NCBI GenBank assembly: GCA_039026555.1
Contig: JBCCMB010000074.1
Span: 1 to 13,093 of the forward strand
Direction of reading: 5' to 3'
Source of the DNA: JBCCMB01 sp039026555
GTDB taxonomy: Bacteria; Pseudomonadota; Alphaproteobacteria; Caulobacterales; Hyphomonadaceae
DNA: 13,093 nt
Made by a program: the position numbers and the translations under genes. A model generated the notes under the pieces. That model had not been told where the DNA came from. It searched no databases and worked only from the letters and a program-made list of their open reading frames with translations. Positions 7,304 through 13,093 of this stretch are shown piece after piece. Position 1 is the first letter of the stretch; every line of letters begins with the position of its first letter.

Positions 7304-8209
7304 GTGAAACGTGTGACCCTAGGCGACGGCGTGCTGTCCGTCAGCGCCATCGCATTCGGCTGCTGGCGTTTTTTGGGAGACGAGCCGCCGCAAGCGCGCG
7401 CCAAGATCGATGCGGTCGGCGAGGCGGGACTCAATTTCCTCGATACGGCCGACATATACGGCTTCGGAACGCCGGGCGGCTTCGGCGCTGCGGAAACGCA
7501 ATTGGGCGCGGTCTTCAAAGATGCGCCGCATTTGCGAGATCAGTTTGTGGTCGCCACAAAAGGCGGCGTTGCATTGCCCAAGCCCTATGACGCCTCATTC
7601 GACTATCTCGTCGGCGCGTGTGAGGCCTCCCTCAAACGGCTCAACACCGATTACGTCGATCTCTATCAAGTGCATCGGCCGGATTTGCTCGCGTCCGCGG
7701 AGGAAACAGCGCGCGCGCTGAACCACATTCTTGCGAGCGGGAAAGCCAAAACTATCGGCGTGTCCAACTACACGCCAGCCCAGTTTCGCGCGCTGCAAGC
7801 GCACCTAGATTCGCCTTTAGTGAGCCATCAGCCGGAATTTTCAGCTTGGGAAGTTGCGCCGCTCTCCAATGGGATCCTGGACCAATGCCAGGAAACAGGT
7901 GCCGCCTGTCTCGCCTGGTCGCCGCTCGCGGGCGGCCGTCTCGCCACGGGCGAGGTTTCGAAAACTGACGATGCGGAGCGCTTCGCCGCCTTAATCGCAA
8001 CGCTTGATCGATTGGCGGACGCCTATAACGCCTCGCGCACGCAGATCGCGCTGGCTTTCTTGACCACCTATCCCGCAAAGGTCATCCCGATTATCGGCTC
8101 GCAAACGCCGGCGCGTATCCAAGAAGCCGCCAGCGCCGTTCATATCTCACTGTCCAGGCGCGATTGGTACGACATTTATGAAGCCCGGCTCGGGTCGAAA
8201 ATGCCCTAG
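7304..8209 (+). CDS. YdhF-like aldo/keto reductase
   Basis: This 301-residue NADPH-dependent oxidoreductase has the TIM-barrel aldo/keto reductase fold and the catalytic tetrad Asp47, Tyr52 (DTADIYG), Lys86 and His124 (YQVHRPD). Further family motifs are IGVSNYTPAQF, AWSPLAGGRL and PIIGSQ near the C-terminus. The sequence pattern, including PHLRD, NGILDQ and the ending DWYDIYEARLG, resembles E. coli YdhF, whose physiological substrate is not established. Translation should begin at GTG 7304, preceded by a GGAGG Shine-Dalgarno at 7293-7297 with 6-nt spacing; no ATG in this frame fits better. It is the last of four same-strand genes. Its TAG stop overlaps the stop of the convergent regA, and I see no terminator between them. 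Confidence 0.92.
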   Translation: MKRVTLGDGVLSVSAIAFGCWRFLGDEPPQARAKIDAVGEAGLNFLDTADIYGFGTPGGFGAAETQLGAVFKDAPHLRDQFVVATKGGVALPKPYDASFDYLVGACEASLKRLNTDYVDLYQVHRPDLLASAEETARALNHILASGKAKTIGVSNYTPAQFRALQAHLDSPLVSHQPEFSAWEVAPLSNGILDQCQETGAACLAWSPLAGGRLATGEVSKTDDAERFAALIATLDRLADAYNASRTQIALAFLTTYPAKVIPIIGSQTPARIQEAASAVHISLSRRDWYDIYEARLGSKMP

Positions 8210-8772
8210 CGCGGCGCGCGTTTAGCCAAAATACGCTGTAGCGTCCGACGGTGCATGTTCAGGCGACGCGCCGTTTCCGAGACATTGTGATTGCACAATT
8301 CATAAACCCGTTGAATGTGCTCCCACCGGACACGGTCGGCGGACATGGGATTATCCGGCGGGTCGGGCTTTTGATCTTTATCAGCGATCAGCGCTTTGAC
8401 GATGTCGTCTACGTCGGCGGGTTTCGGCATGTAGTCGACCGCGCCTGCTTTCACCGCAGCCACCGCCGTGGCGATTGCGCCATAGCCGGTGAGAATAACC
8501 GCGCTGGCGTCATCGCGATATCGGTGAAGCGCCTCAACAACATCCAAGCCGGAGCCGTCTTCGAGACGCAAATCAATCACAGCGAATGCAGGCGGGTTCA
8601 ATTTCGCAACTTCAAGCGCTTCAGATACGGTTCCAACCGCCGACACCGTAAAGCCGCGCAGCGTCAGCGCCCGCGCCATTCGACCTCTGAAAGGGGCGTC
8701 GTCGTCCAATACCATCAAAGTCCGGTCTTCAAGCGCTTTCACACGCGGGTCGACATCAATATCAGCGTCCAT
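8206..8772 (-). CDS. regA: RegA/ActR/PrrA-family redox response regulator
   Basis: RegA is a cytosolic DNA-binding response regulator, phosphorylated by RegB, that controls energy and redox genes (respiration, carbon and nitrogen fixation, photosynthesis where present). The 188-residue protein has a receiver domain at about 17-130 with acidic residues D23-D25, phosphoacceptor D67 (VIDLRLEDGSG), T95 (ILTGYG) and K117 (YMPKPAD). A proline-rich linker (PDPPDNPM, 136-143) follows, then the nearly invariant Fis-type helix-turn-helix of this family, SADRVRWEHIQRVYELC through NVSETARRLNMHRRTLQRIL (144-182). The start at 8772 has GGAG about 8 nt upstream. It lies 59 bp downstream of regB on the same strand and is probably cotranscribed with it. 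Its stop shares a CTAG with the convergent aldo/keto reductase. The assignment is secure; its regulon here is unknown. Confidence 0.96.
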   Translation of the reverse strand: MDADIDVDPRVKALEDRTLMVLDDDAPFRGRMARALTLRGFTVSAVGTVSEALEVAKLNPPAFAVIDLRLEDGSGLDVVEALHRYRDDASAVILTGYGAIATAVAAVKAGAVDYMPKPADVDDIVKALIADKDQKPDPPDNPMSADRVRWEHIQRVYELCNHNVSETARRLNMHRRTLQRILAKRAPR

Positions 8773-8831
8773 GGCCGGCTCCGGATACTATCCATCAACT
8801 TACATATGGGGCGACAAACTCCACTATCGTA

Positions 8832-10244
8832 TCAAGTGCGACGATCTGTCCAATCCCGCACTTCTATGGCTTCGCGCGGCCAAGATATGCGGATAACGGC
8901 GCCATGATCCGGCGCTGAACGATTGTAAGGCGTAATCCGCGCGCCGGTCCGCTCCAACAAGGTCCTGGCGATGAAGAACCCCAACCCCATCCCGCCGCCG
9001 GCTTGGTCTTCCCGTCGATCGCTCAAATAGGGCTCGCCCAGTTTCGGAAGGACAGAAGCGGAAAACCCTGGACCGTCATCGGAGACATAAAGCCGGATCT
9101 CGTCATCCGACCAACGCGCGGCGACAAAGACGGTTTTTTCGGCGAAACTCACAGCGTTCTCTACAAACGCGCCCAGCGCATGCAGAACTTCCGGACTTCG
9201 CCAGACCACGGGGGGACGGCGTTCCGCATCCGGCGCGTCAGACAGCGGCGCGCTCGTCAAATCGATCGTGACGCCGCGGCCGTTGTGGGGCGATGACACC
9301 TCGTCAATGAGCGCGGTGATCGGCATGCGCGCGTGGATGATGTCGTCAGCTTCGCCCTGTTGCGATATCTGCCCCAATATGTTCCGGCATCTTTCCGCCT
9401 GTTCCGCGATAAGCGTGACGTCTTCATGCAGTGGATCGCCAGGTTTGACGCCCCGCGCCAATTCTCGCGCCACAAGATGGATGGTCGCCAACGGCGTTCC
9501 CAATTCATGAGCGGTCGCCGCCGCTAGCGCGCCAAGCGCCGACAAGCGCTGCTCCCGCGCCAAAACAGCTTGCACCGCATCGAGCGCGGACACCAAACGC
9601 GCTTCATCTCGGCCGGTTCGCCAAGCCGAAATCGCAAAAAAGAGCAGGCCGATCGAGACCGCCGCGAATTGCCCCCATTGATAGATGTCGGGGAGCATTA
9701 GCGCATCGTCCTCGCGCCAAGGCAATGGCAGGGCGAACAACGGCATGCCAGCCGCGCAAATCAGACCAAGGAGCGACAAAGCGCCCGCATAAAGCGGGGA
9801 CAATCGTGACGCCGCGACGGTCACCGGCGCCAAAATCATCAATAAAAAGGGGTTTTGAAGCCCCCCTGTCAGCGCGATCAACGCGGAAACTTGGGCGATG
9901 TCGAAGGCCAATTGCGCCGCTGTTTCCAATTGGCTGGCCAATCGCTGAGCGGGAAACGCCGCTGTTAAAAAGATGTTCAGCCATGCCGACGCCGCAATCG
10001 CCGCCAGGCATCCCGCCAAAGGCAACTGAAAACCAAGACCGTAATAGACGAGCAAAACAGCGGCCGCCTGGCCCGCCACAGCGATCCAACGCAGGGTGAC
10101 CAGCGTTCGAATTCGAGTCCGTCCAAAGGCGGATCCAACACTTTTTAGCCCCTCGGGCGCCAAGTCGAAAAAAAACCGCGGAGAGCGTGCGCGGCCTTCG
10201 ATCGTCGGCCTGGCGGCGCCGGAAAGATCTTGTCGTTCGGACAT
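8832..10244 (-). CDS. regB: RegB/ActS/PrrB-family redox sensor histidine kinase
   Basis: RegB is an inner-membrane kinase that phosphorylates RegA and is inhibited by oxidising conditions. Counting from the upstream ATG at 10256, the 474-residue frame has about six membrane helices between residues 48 and 212. The ubiquinone-binding heptapeptide GGLQNPF lies at 131-137 in the transmembrane part. The phosphoacceptor is His250 in ATAHELGTPLATI. The redox-active cysteine of the family is matched by Cys290 in QAERCRNIL, 40 residues after the His, the same spacing as H225-C265 in Rhodobacter capsulatus. The ATPase domain has N-box VENAVSF, DDGPGF and GGGMGLGFFIA. I prefer M5 (10244) as start because GGTGA sits 6-7 nt upstream, whereas M1 (10256) has no ribosome site. 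It is divergent from senC and upstream of regA, echoing the classical reg/prr locus. Confidence 0.95.
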   Translation of the reverse strand: MSERQDLSGAARPTIEGRARSPRFFFDLAPEGLKSVGSAFGRTRIRTLVTLRWIAVAGQAAAVLLVYYGLGFQLPLAGCLAAIAASAWLNIFLTAAFPAQRLASQLETAAQLAFDIAQVSALIALTGGLQNPFLLMILAPVTVAASRLSPLYAGALSLLGLICAAGMPLFALPLPWREDDALMLPDIYQWGQFAAVSIGLLFFAISAWRTGRDEARLVSALDAVQAVLAREQRLSALGALAAATAHELGTPLATIHLVARELARGVKPGDPLHEDVTLIAEQAERCRNILGQISQQGEADDIIHARMPITALIDEVSSPHNGRGVTIDLTSAPLSDAPDAERRPPVVWRSPEVLHALGAFVENAVSFAEKTVFVAARWSDDEIRLYVSDDGPGFSASVLPKLGEPYLSDRREDQAGGGMGLGFFIARTLLERTGARITPYNRSAPDHGAVIRISWPREAIEVRDWTDRRT

Positions 10245-10343
10245 GCGCGTCACCATAGGCCGGGCGGCGCTCTCGGCAAGCGGCTATCCCCGCGTCTAGA
10301 CGCCGCTTTTCAAAACCAAAGCGGCCGTGCATAGCTACGGCCC
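10245..10343. other. regB-senC divergent promoter region
   Basis: This 99-bp region must carry promoters for both regB and senC. It contains a perfect 12-bp palindrome (10292-10303). A weak senC promoter candidate, TTTTCA (10307-10312) and CATAGC (10330-10335) with a 17-bp spacer, would start transcription within a few bases of the senC ATG. No clear Shine-Dalgarno precedes senC, which fits a leaderless message. The promoter match is poor (4/6 and 3/6). Confidence 0.4.
10292..10303. promoter_or_regulatory. Perfect palindrome, candidate RegA/PrrA binding site
   Basis: The sequence GCGTCTAGACGC is its own reverse complement. It fits the inverted half-site pattern GCGNC...GNCGC described for PrrA/RegA, here with a 2-bp spacer. 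It lies 41 bp upstream of the senC start and 48 bp upstream of the preferred regB start, where autoregulation would act. Binding is inferred from pattern and context only. Confidence 0.5.
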
Positions 10344-10946
10344 ATGAAAAACACAGCCGCAACGCTTATCGTCGCCTTTTCGCTGGTCGCCTGCTCAAGC
10401 GAGACCTCGCCGGCCGCGCAAAATGTACAAGCCGGTTGCGCGACCCGAAGCTATGCTGAGATCGGCGGCCCGTTCGAGCTCGTCGATCATAGAGGCGAGG
10501 CGGTCACGCAAGCGGCCTATGCCGATAAAGATGCATTGGTCTATTTCGGCTTCACATATTGTCCGGACGTATGCCCGTTCACGCTCTACGGCGTCGGTCG
10601 AGCTCTGGAGCAACTGCCGGACGGCGTAGAACCTCCGCGCACTTTGTTGGTGTCCGTCGATCCGGAGCGCGACACGCCGGAAGCTATGGCCGCTTACATT
10701 AAGAGCTCAGGTTTTCCTGAAGACATCGCCGGCTTAACCGGCGAAGACGAGGCCATCAAAGCCATGGCGACCAGCTTCGCCGCCAGCTATTCGCGGATCG
10801 AGGATCCGGACAGCACGGCCGGATACACCATGGATCACACATCCATTCTTTATCTGATGGATAAGGACTGGAAACTGAAAACGTTTTTCACCCATGACGC
10901 GACTCCCGACGCGATCGCATCCTGCCTGATTGAATTGTCTGGTTAA
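10344..10946 (+). CDS. senC: SCO1/SenC/PrrC-family copper chaperone lipoprotein
   Basis: SCO proteins are periplasmic, membrane-tethered thioredoxin-fold copper proteins needed to build the CuA or CuB site of cytochrome oxidases; in Rhodobacter the homologue is linked to RegB/RegA signalling. The 200-residue protein starts with a lipoprotein signal whose lipobox LVAC puts the lipidated cysteine at C17. The copper site is CxxxC at C73 and C77 (FTYCPDVCPFT), completed by His165 (YTMDHTSILYL). Between them lies the family segment LLVSVDPERDTPE (101-113). Two other cysteines (C32, C194) are present. It is divergent from regB, and the next plus-strand gene begins 157 bp later. There is no evident Shine-Dalgarno before ATG 10344. 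Family assignment is firm; a direct effect on RegB signalling is known only elsewhere. Confidence 0.95.
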   Translation: MKNTAATLIVAFSLVACSSETSPAAQNVQAGCATRSYAEIGGPFELVDHRGEAVTQAAYADKDALVYFGFTYCPDVCPFTLYGVGRALEQLPDGVEPPRTLLVSVDPERDTPEAMAAYIKSSGFPEDIAGLTGEDEAIKAMATSFAASYSRIEDPDSTAGYTMDHTSILYLMDKDWKLKTFFTHDATPDAIASCLIELSG

Positions 10947-11035
10947 CGGGCAATGCCGTAACGTTAGACGGCCTGGCTTTAGCGTCCCAACGGCGCCTGT
11001 GACTTGACCCCTCGCCACAAGCGGCACACGCTCTA

Positions 11036-11089
11036 AATCCGTCCTACCTCGGAAAGCCCGACACAAGTTTGGGTTCGAAGGTACGGATT
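11036..11089 (+). repeat. Imperfect inverted repeat (stem-loop) just before the ribosome site
   Basis: AATCCGT (11036-11042) pairs perfectly with ACGGATT (11083-11089). After a 3-nt bulge on the left, ACCT (11046-11049) pairs with AGGT (11079-11082). The enclosed loop can form a further short helix, GAA..CCC with GGGTTC. The right arm ends one base before the Shine-Dalgarno (11091), so the structure, if transcribed, could influence translation of the autotransporter. It could also be an operator. Confidence 0.45.
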
Positions 11090-11090
11090 A

Positions 11091-11099
11091 GGGAGGAAG
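11091..11099 (+). promoter_or_regulatory. Strong Shine-Dalgarno of the autotransporter
   Basis: GGGAGGAAG includes the GGAGG core at 11092-11096, 7 nt before ATG 11104. It is among the strongest ribosome sites in the window and fixes the start of the signal peptide. Confidence 0.85.
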
Positions 11100-11103
11100 T
11101 TAA

Positions 11104-12846
11104 ATGTCAAAGTTCTCAAGTCGCCTTCTAGCGGCAAGCGCAGCTGTGGCTGTCGCTGCAGGTTTTTCATATTCGGCTCAAGCGCAAGAATTCACGCGCC
11201 AAATCACCTTCGGCGACAGCCTGTCGGATGGCGGACGCTACGCGGCGTTCGTGCCAACAGAAGGGCGCTTCACAACCAACCCCGACCCCGTATGGGTCGA
11301 AGTTATGGCCGCGCAATTCGGCCTTGAACTGACATCTGTTGCAGTTGGCGGCTTGAACTTCGCCGAGGGCGGCGCGCGCGTGACCGCGCCCCAACCCATC
11401 CCGCCATTCACCCAGCTCGAGATCTCAAGCCAGATCAACAATTTCTTCGCCGGAGGCGGGACGCTCGGCGCCGGGGATTTGGTGACGATCCAAGGCGGCG
11501 GTAATGATCTGTTCGCCCTGCAAGACGGCCGCGCCACGGTCGATGAGTTTATCGACGCGGCGGTCAGCCTTGGCGGCTTGACGCAAAGCTTGGTCGACGC
11601 TGGCGCGGGCACGGTGCTGATCGGCAATCTACAGCTAACCGATCCCTACAACCAGGCGCTGGACGCCACACTCGCGTCTCTGGGCACAAATGCGCTCTAT
11701 TTGGATGTGGATCAGCTGTTCTTAGAAGTGCTCGCCGACCCCGCAGCGTTCGGCTTCGTCAATGTGACCGATATCGCCTGTACTAACGGGTCGGCCCTAA
11801 CCTGCACGCCAGCGGACCTCGTCACGCCGGACGCCAACCTCACCTACGCTTTGGCCGACAGCGTCCACCCTGGCGGCCGGCTTCAGGCCATTCAGGGCAA
11901 TATGGCCGCGGCGGCGCTGCGCGCGCCAAGCCAGATCGGGCAATTGTCCTATGTGGCGGAAAATGTGCTGATGCACACGCAAAGCCTCGCAAGCGCCCAA
12001 ATGCGGCAGGGCGGCGAAGGCGATAACGGATCGCGCGTGTTCGGCGGCGTCTCGATCGCAAATATCGAAATCGACGGCGGCGCGCCCGGCGCTGGGCTAG
12101 AAAACGATTCGACCGTGATCACGGCCGGCTTCGACAGCAGCGTGTCACAAAACGTCGGCTTTGGCGCGGCCGTGTCGTTTATCGACGGTGACGGCGATTT
12201 CAGCGCCGCGACCGGCGCATACGAGACCTCGGGCTTTCTCATTACCGGCTATGTCCGCGGACAACACGACGCCATTCGCTGGGGCGGGCAGCTCAACTTT
12301 GGCGAGATGGAATTCGACGACATCACGCGAACGGTTCAATTAGGAGAGCTGATGCGAACGAACGTCGGCAGCACAGATGGCGACGTGTTGAGCTTCGCTG
12401 GCGAGGCGGCATGGGACGCAGCGCTTGCGGATTGGTTTTTAGGACCGGTCGGCGGCCTGTCGTTCAACAAGATCGAGATCGGCGGCTATACGGACGGCGA
12501 CAATTCAACAGCTTTCCGCTTTGGCGGCCAGACCCTTGAGACGTATCGCGCCTTCCTGGGTGCGGAGTTCTCTGGAAGCGCAGGCGGGTTCGAACCTTAC
12601 TTGCGCGCGGTCTACTCGATGGATTTGAAGGACGACGAACGCACCATCACCGTCACGCCCGACGAAGCGCCCATCAGCTTCAAGACGGATGCTCTGACGC
12701 TAGAACCCGACGTGTTCGACGTTCGCGCCGGACTTGGGGTCACTCTGGCTGATAGCATTCGGCTGGACGTCAACGCCGGCGGCGTTTTCGGGCGGGACGA
12801 TGCAGACGCCTACGACGCCAATATTACGCTCAGCGTCCCGTTCTAA
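11104..12846 (+). CDS. GDSL-type esterase/lipase autotransporter (type Va secretion)
   Basis: This 580-residue protein is an outer-membrane esterase in the style of Pseudomonas EstA, which keeps its GDSL passenger on the cell surface. A Sec signal peptide occupies 1-27 (hydrophobic core, then SAQA before the cut). The passenger carries SGNH-hydrolase blocks: ITFGDSLSDGG with nucleophile Ser39, GGLNFAEGGA (block II, about 82-91), IQGGGNDLF with Asn134 (block III), and DSVHPGG with Asp252 and His255 (block V). C226 and C234 could form a small disulfide loop. From about 311 (RVFGGVSIAN) to the end, alternating amphipathic strands form the autotransporter beta-barrel, ending in a terminal phenylalanine (ITLSVPF) as expected for Bam-dependent insertion. 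Length is slightly below EstA-like proteins. It is an isolated transcription unit after senC, followed by a hairpin terminator. The substrate (lipid or ester) is unknown. Confidence 0.93.
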   Translation: MSKFSSRLLAASAAVAVAAGFSYSAQAQEFTRQITFGDSLSDGGRYAAFVPTEGRFTTNPDPVWVEVMAAQFGLELTSVAVGGLNFAEGGARVTAPQPIPPFTQLEISSQINNFFAGGGTLGAGDLVTIQGGGNDLFALQDGRATVDEFIDAAVSLGGLTQSLVDAGAGTVLIGNLQLTDPYNQALDATLASLGTNALYLDVDQLFLEVLADPAAFGFVNVTDIACTNGSALTCTPADLVTPDANLTYALADSVHPGGRLQAIQGNMAAAALRAPSQIGQLSYVAENVLMHTQSLASAQMRQGGEGDNGSRVFGGVSIANIEIDGGAPGAGLENDSTVITAGFDSSVSQNVGFGAAVSFIDGDGDFSAATGAYETSGFLITGYVRGQHDAIRWGGQLNFGEMEFDDITRTVQLGELMRTNVGSTDGDVLSFAGEAAWDAALADWFLGPVGGLSFNKIEIGGYTDGDNSTAFRFGGQTLETYRAFLGAEFSGSAGGFEPYLRAVYSMDLKDDERTITVTPDEAPISFKTDALTLEPDVFDVRAGLGVTLADSIRLDVNAGGVFGRDDADAYDANITLSVPF

Positions 12847-12853
12847 AATCAAA

Positions 12854-12883
12854 AGGCGCGCCGGTTTGACCGCCGGCGCGCCT
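12854..12883. terminator. GC-rich hairpin between convergent genes
   Basis: A perfect 11-bp stem, AGGCGCGCCGG (12854-12864) with CCGGCGCGCCT (12873-12883), closes an 8-nt loop 8 bp after the autotransporter stop. On the minus strand it is followed by TTTTGATTTT, a good U-tract for terminating the acyl-CoA carboxylase transcript. On the plus strand the tail is only CTACAATT, so termination there is probably weaker. Confidence 0.75.
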
Positions 12884-12908
12884 CTACAATTGCGACCAAA
12901 GCCGCCGC

Positions 12909-13093
12909 TTACAGCGGAATATTATCGTGCTTCTTTTCAGGATTGCGCACGTCTTTGTTCTTTAAGGTGCGAAGAGCGCGCGCGACCCGGCGGCGGGTGG
13001 AGTGCGGCTTGATAATGTCGTCGATATAGCCTTTCGACGCCGCCACAAACGGATTTGCGAAACGGTCTTCATACTCTTTCGTGCGCGCTTCGA
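12909..13093 (-). CDS. pccB: Acyl-CoA (propionyl-CoA) carboxylase beta subunit, C-terminal fragment
   Basis: The last 60 residues of this minus-strand gene are visible; the rest lies beyond the right edge. They include YEDRFANPFVAASKGYIDDI, then IKPHSTRRRVARALRTL and the ending KKHDNIPL. This is the highly conserved C-terminus of the biotin-dependent carboxyltransferase subunit of propionyl-CoA carboxylase, which makes methylmalonyl-CoA from propionyl-CoA in the cytosol for odd-chain fatty acid and branched amino acid breakdown. Closely related acetyl- or methylcrotonyl-CoA carboxylase subunits have different endings, but a broader acyl-CoA specificity cannot be excluded from so little sequence. 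The stop TAA reads as tta at 12909-12911. The hairpin at 12854-12883, with its minus-strand U-tract, should terminate its transcript. Confidence 0.88.
   Translation of the reverse strand, partial: EARTKEYEDRFANPFVAASKGYIDDIIKPHSTRRRVARALRTLKNKDVRNPEKKHDNIPL

Larger units (their letters stand above)
10947..11103 (+). other. Leader region upstream of the autotransporter
   Basis: These 157 bp between senC and the autotransporter gene hold an imperfect inverted repeat (11036-11089) and a strong Shine-Dalgarno. TTGACC at 11004-11009 resembles a -35 element, but the nearest -10-like sequence (TAAATC, 11034-11039) is 24 bp away, so I do not call a promoter. No U-tract terminator for senC is visible. 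Confidence 0.45.

Noticed and set aside
8251..8907. 218-residue plus-strand open frame opposite regA and the end of regB
   Set aside because: It runs antisense across two highly conserved genes and has no motif of its own.
9604..10362. 252-residue minus-strand frame overlapping regB in another frame
   Set aside because: The regB frame carries kinase motifs and membrane helices. This one is Arg-rich with no domain and would also cover the regB-senC promoter region.
11004..11039. TTGACC and TAAATC as a promoter for the autotransporter
   Set aside because: The spacing of 24 bp is too long for a sigma-70-type promoter.
11036..11089. tRNA-like element: a 7-bp terminal stem and a GGTTCGA stretch resembling a T-loop
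   Set aside because: The span is only 54 nt, the TTCGA is not flanked by a 5-bp T-stem in register with the terminal stem, and no anticodon or D-arm can be drawn. The resemblance looks accidental.
1..13093. Search for mobile elements, phage genes, toxin-antitoxin pairs, defence systems or CRISPR
   Set aside because: No transposase, integrase, terminal repeat, direct-repeat array or defence-type domain was seen. All genes are conserved housekeeping, regulatory or envelope types.

Overview
The window looks like chromosomal DNA from an aerobic, GC-rich alphaproteobacterium. The evidence is the combination of a RegB/RegA/SenC redox-regulatory locus, a plant-type glutamate-cysteine ligase next to rsmE and ubiA, and alphaproteobacterial protein sequences throughout. 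A Caulobacterales/Maricaulales-like (Hyphomonadaceae-like) source is my guess, not something the sequence proves. I see no rRNA, tRNA, CRISPR array, insertion sequence, phage gene or integrase. Coding density is very high: no gene-free stretch exceeds about 170 bases.

Layout from left to right. (1) Positions 1-1272, minus strand, cut by the left edge: a POT-family proton/peptide symporter with an unusual soluble insertion between TM3 and TM4. (2) 1443-2360, plus: an exported two-lobed retropepsin-like aspartyl protease homologue, divergent from the transporter. (3) 2374-3750 and 3801-4565, minus: rsmE followed by gshA, probably one operon. (4) 4643-8209, plus: ubiA, a membrane-anchored DUF3298-type protein, a Tat-exported methionine sulfoxide reductase B and a YdhF-like aldo/keto reductase, spaced 39-72 bp apart and possibly cotranscribed. 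(5) 8206-10244, minus: regA and regB; the regA stop codon overlaps that of the aldo/keto reductase in a shared CTAG. (6) 10344-10946, plus: senC, divergent from regB. (7) 11104-12846, plus: a GDSL esterase autotransporter. (8) 12909-13093, minus, cut by the right edge: the C-terminus of an acyl-CoA (propionyl-CoA) carboxylase beta subunit, with a GC-rich terminator hairpin between it and the autotransporter.

Functionally the middle of the window is rich in redox biology: ubiquinone synthesis (UbiA), a ubiquinone/redox-sensing kinase with its regulator (RegB/RegA), a copper chaperone for cytochrome oxidase assembly (SenC), glutathione synthesis (GshA) and periplasmic methionine sulfoxide repair (MsrB). 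Whether RegA controls these neighbours is inference. The regB-senC intergenic region does carry a perfect 12-bp palindrome that fits the published RegA/PrrA half-site pattern GCGNC...GNCGC, which points to autoregulation of this locus.

Most of the window is conventional. I found no convincing new multi-gene system. The items most worth a second look are the RegA-like palindrome, the POT insertion domain, the one-cysteine Tat-exported MsrB, the structured leader before the autotransporter and the degenerate first active-site motif of the protease homologue.
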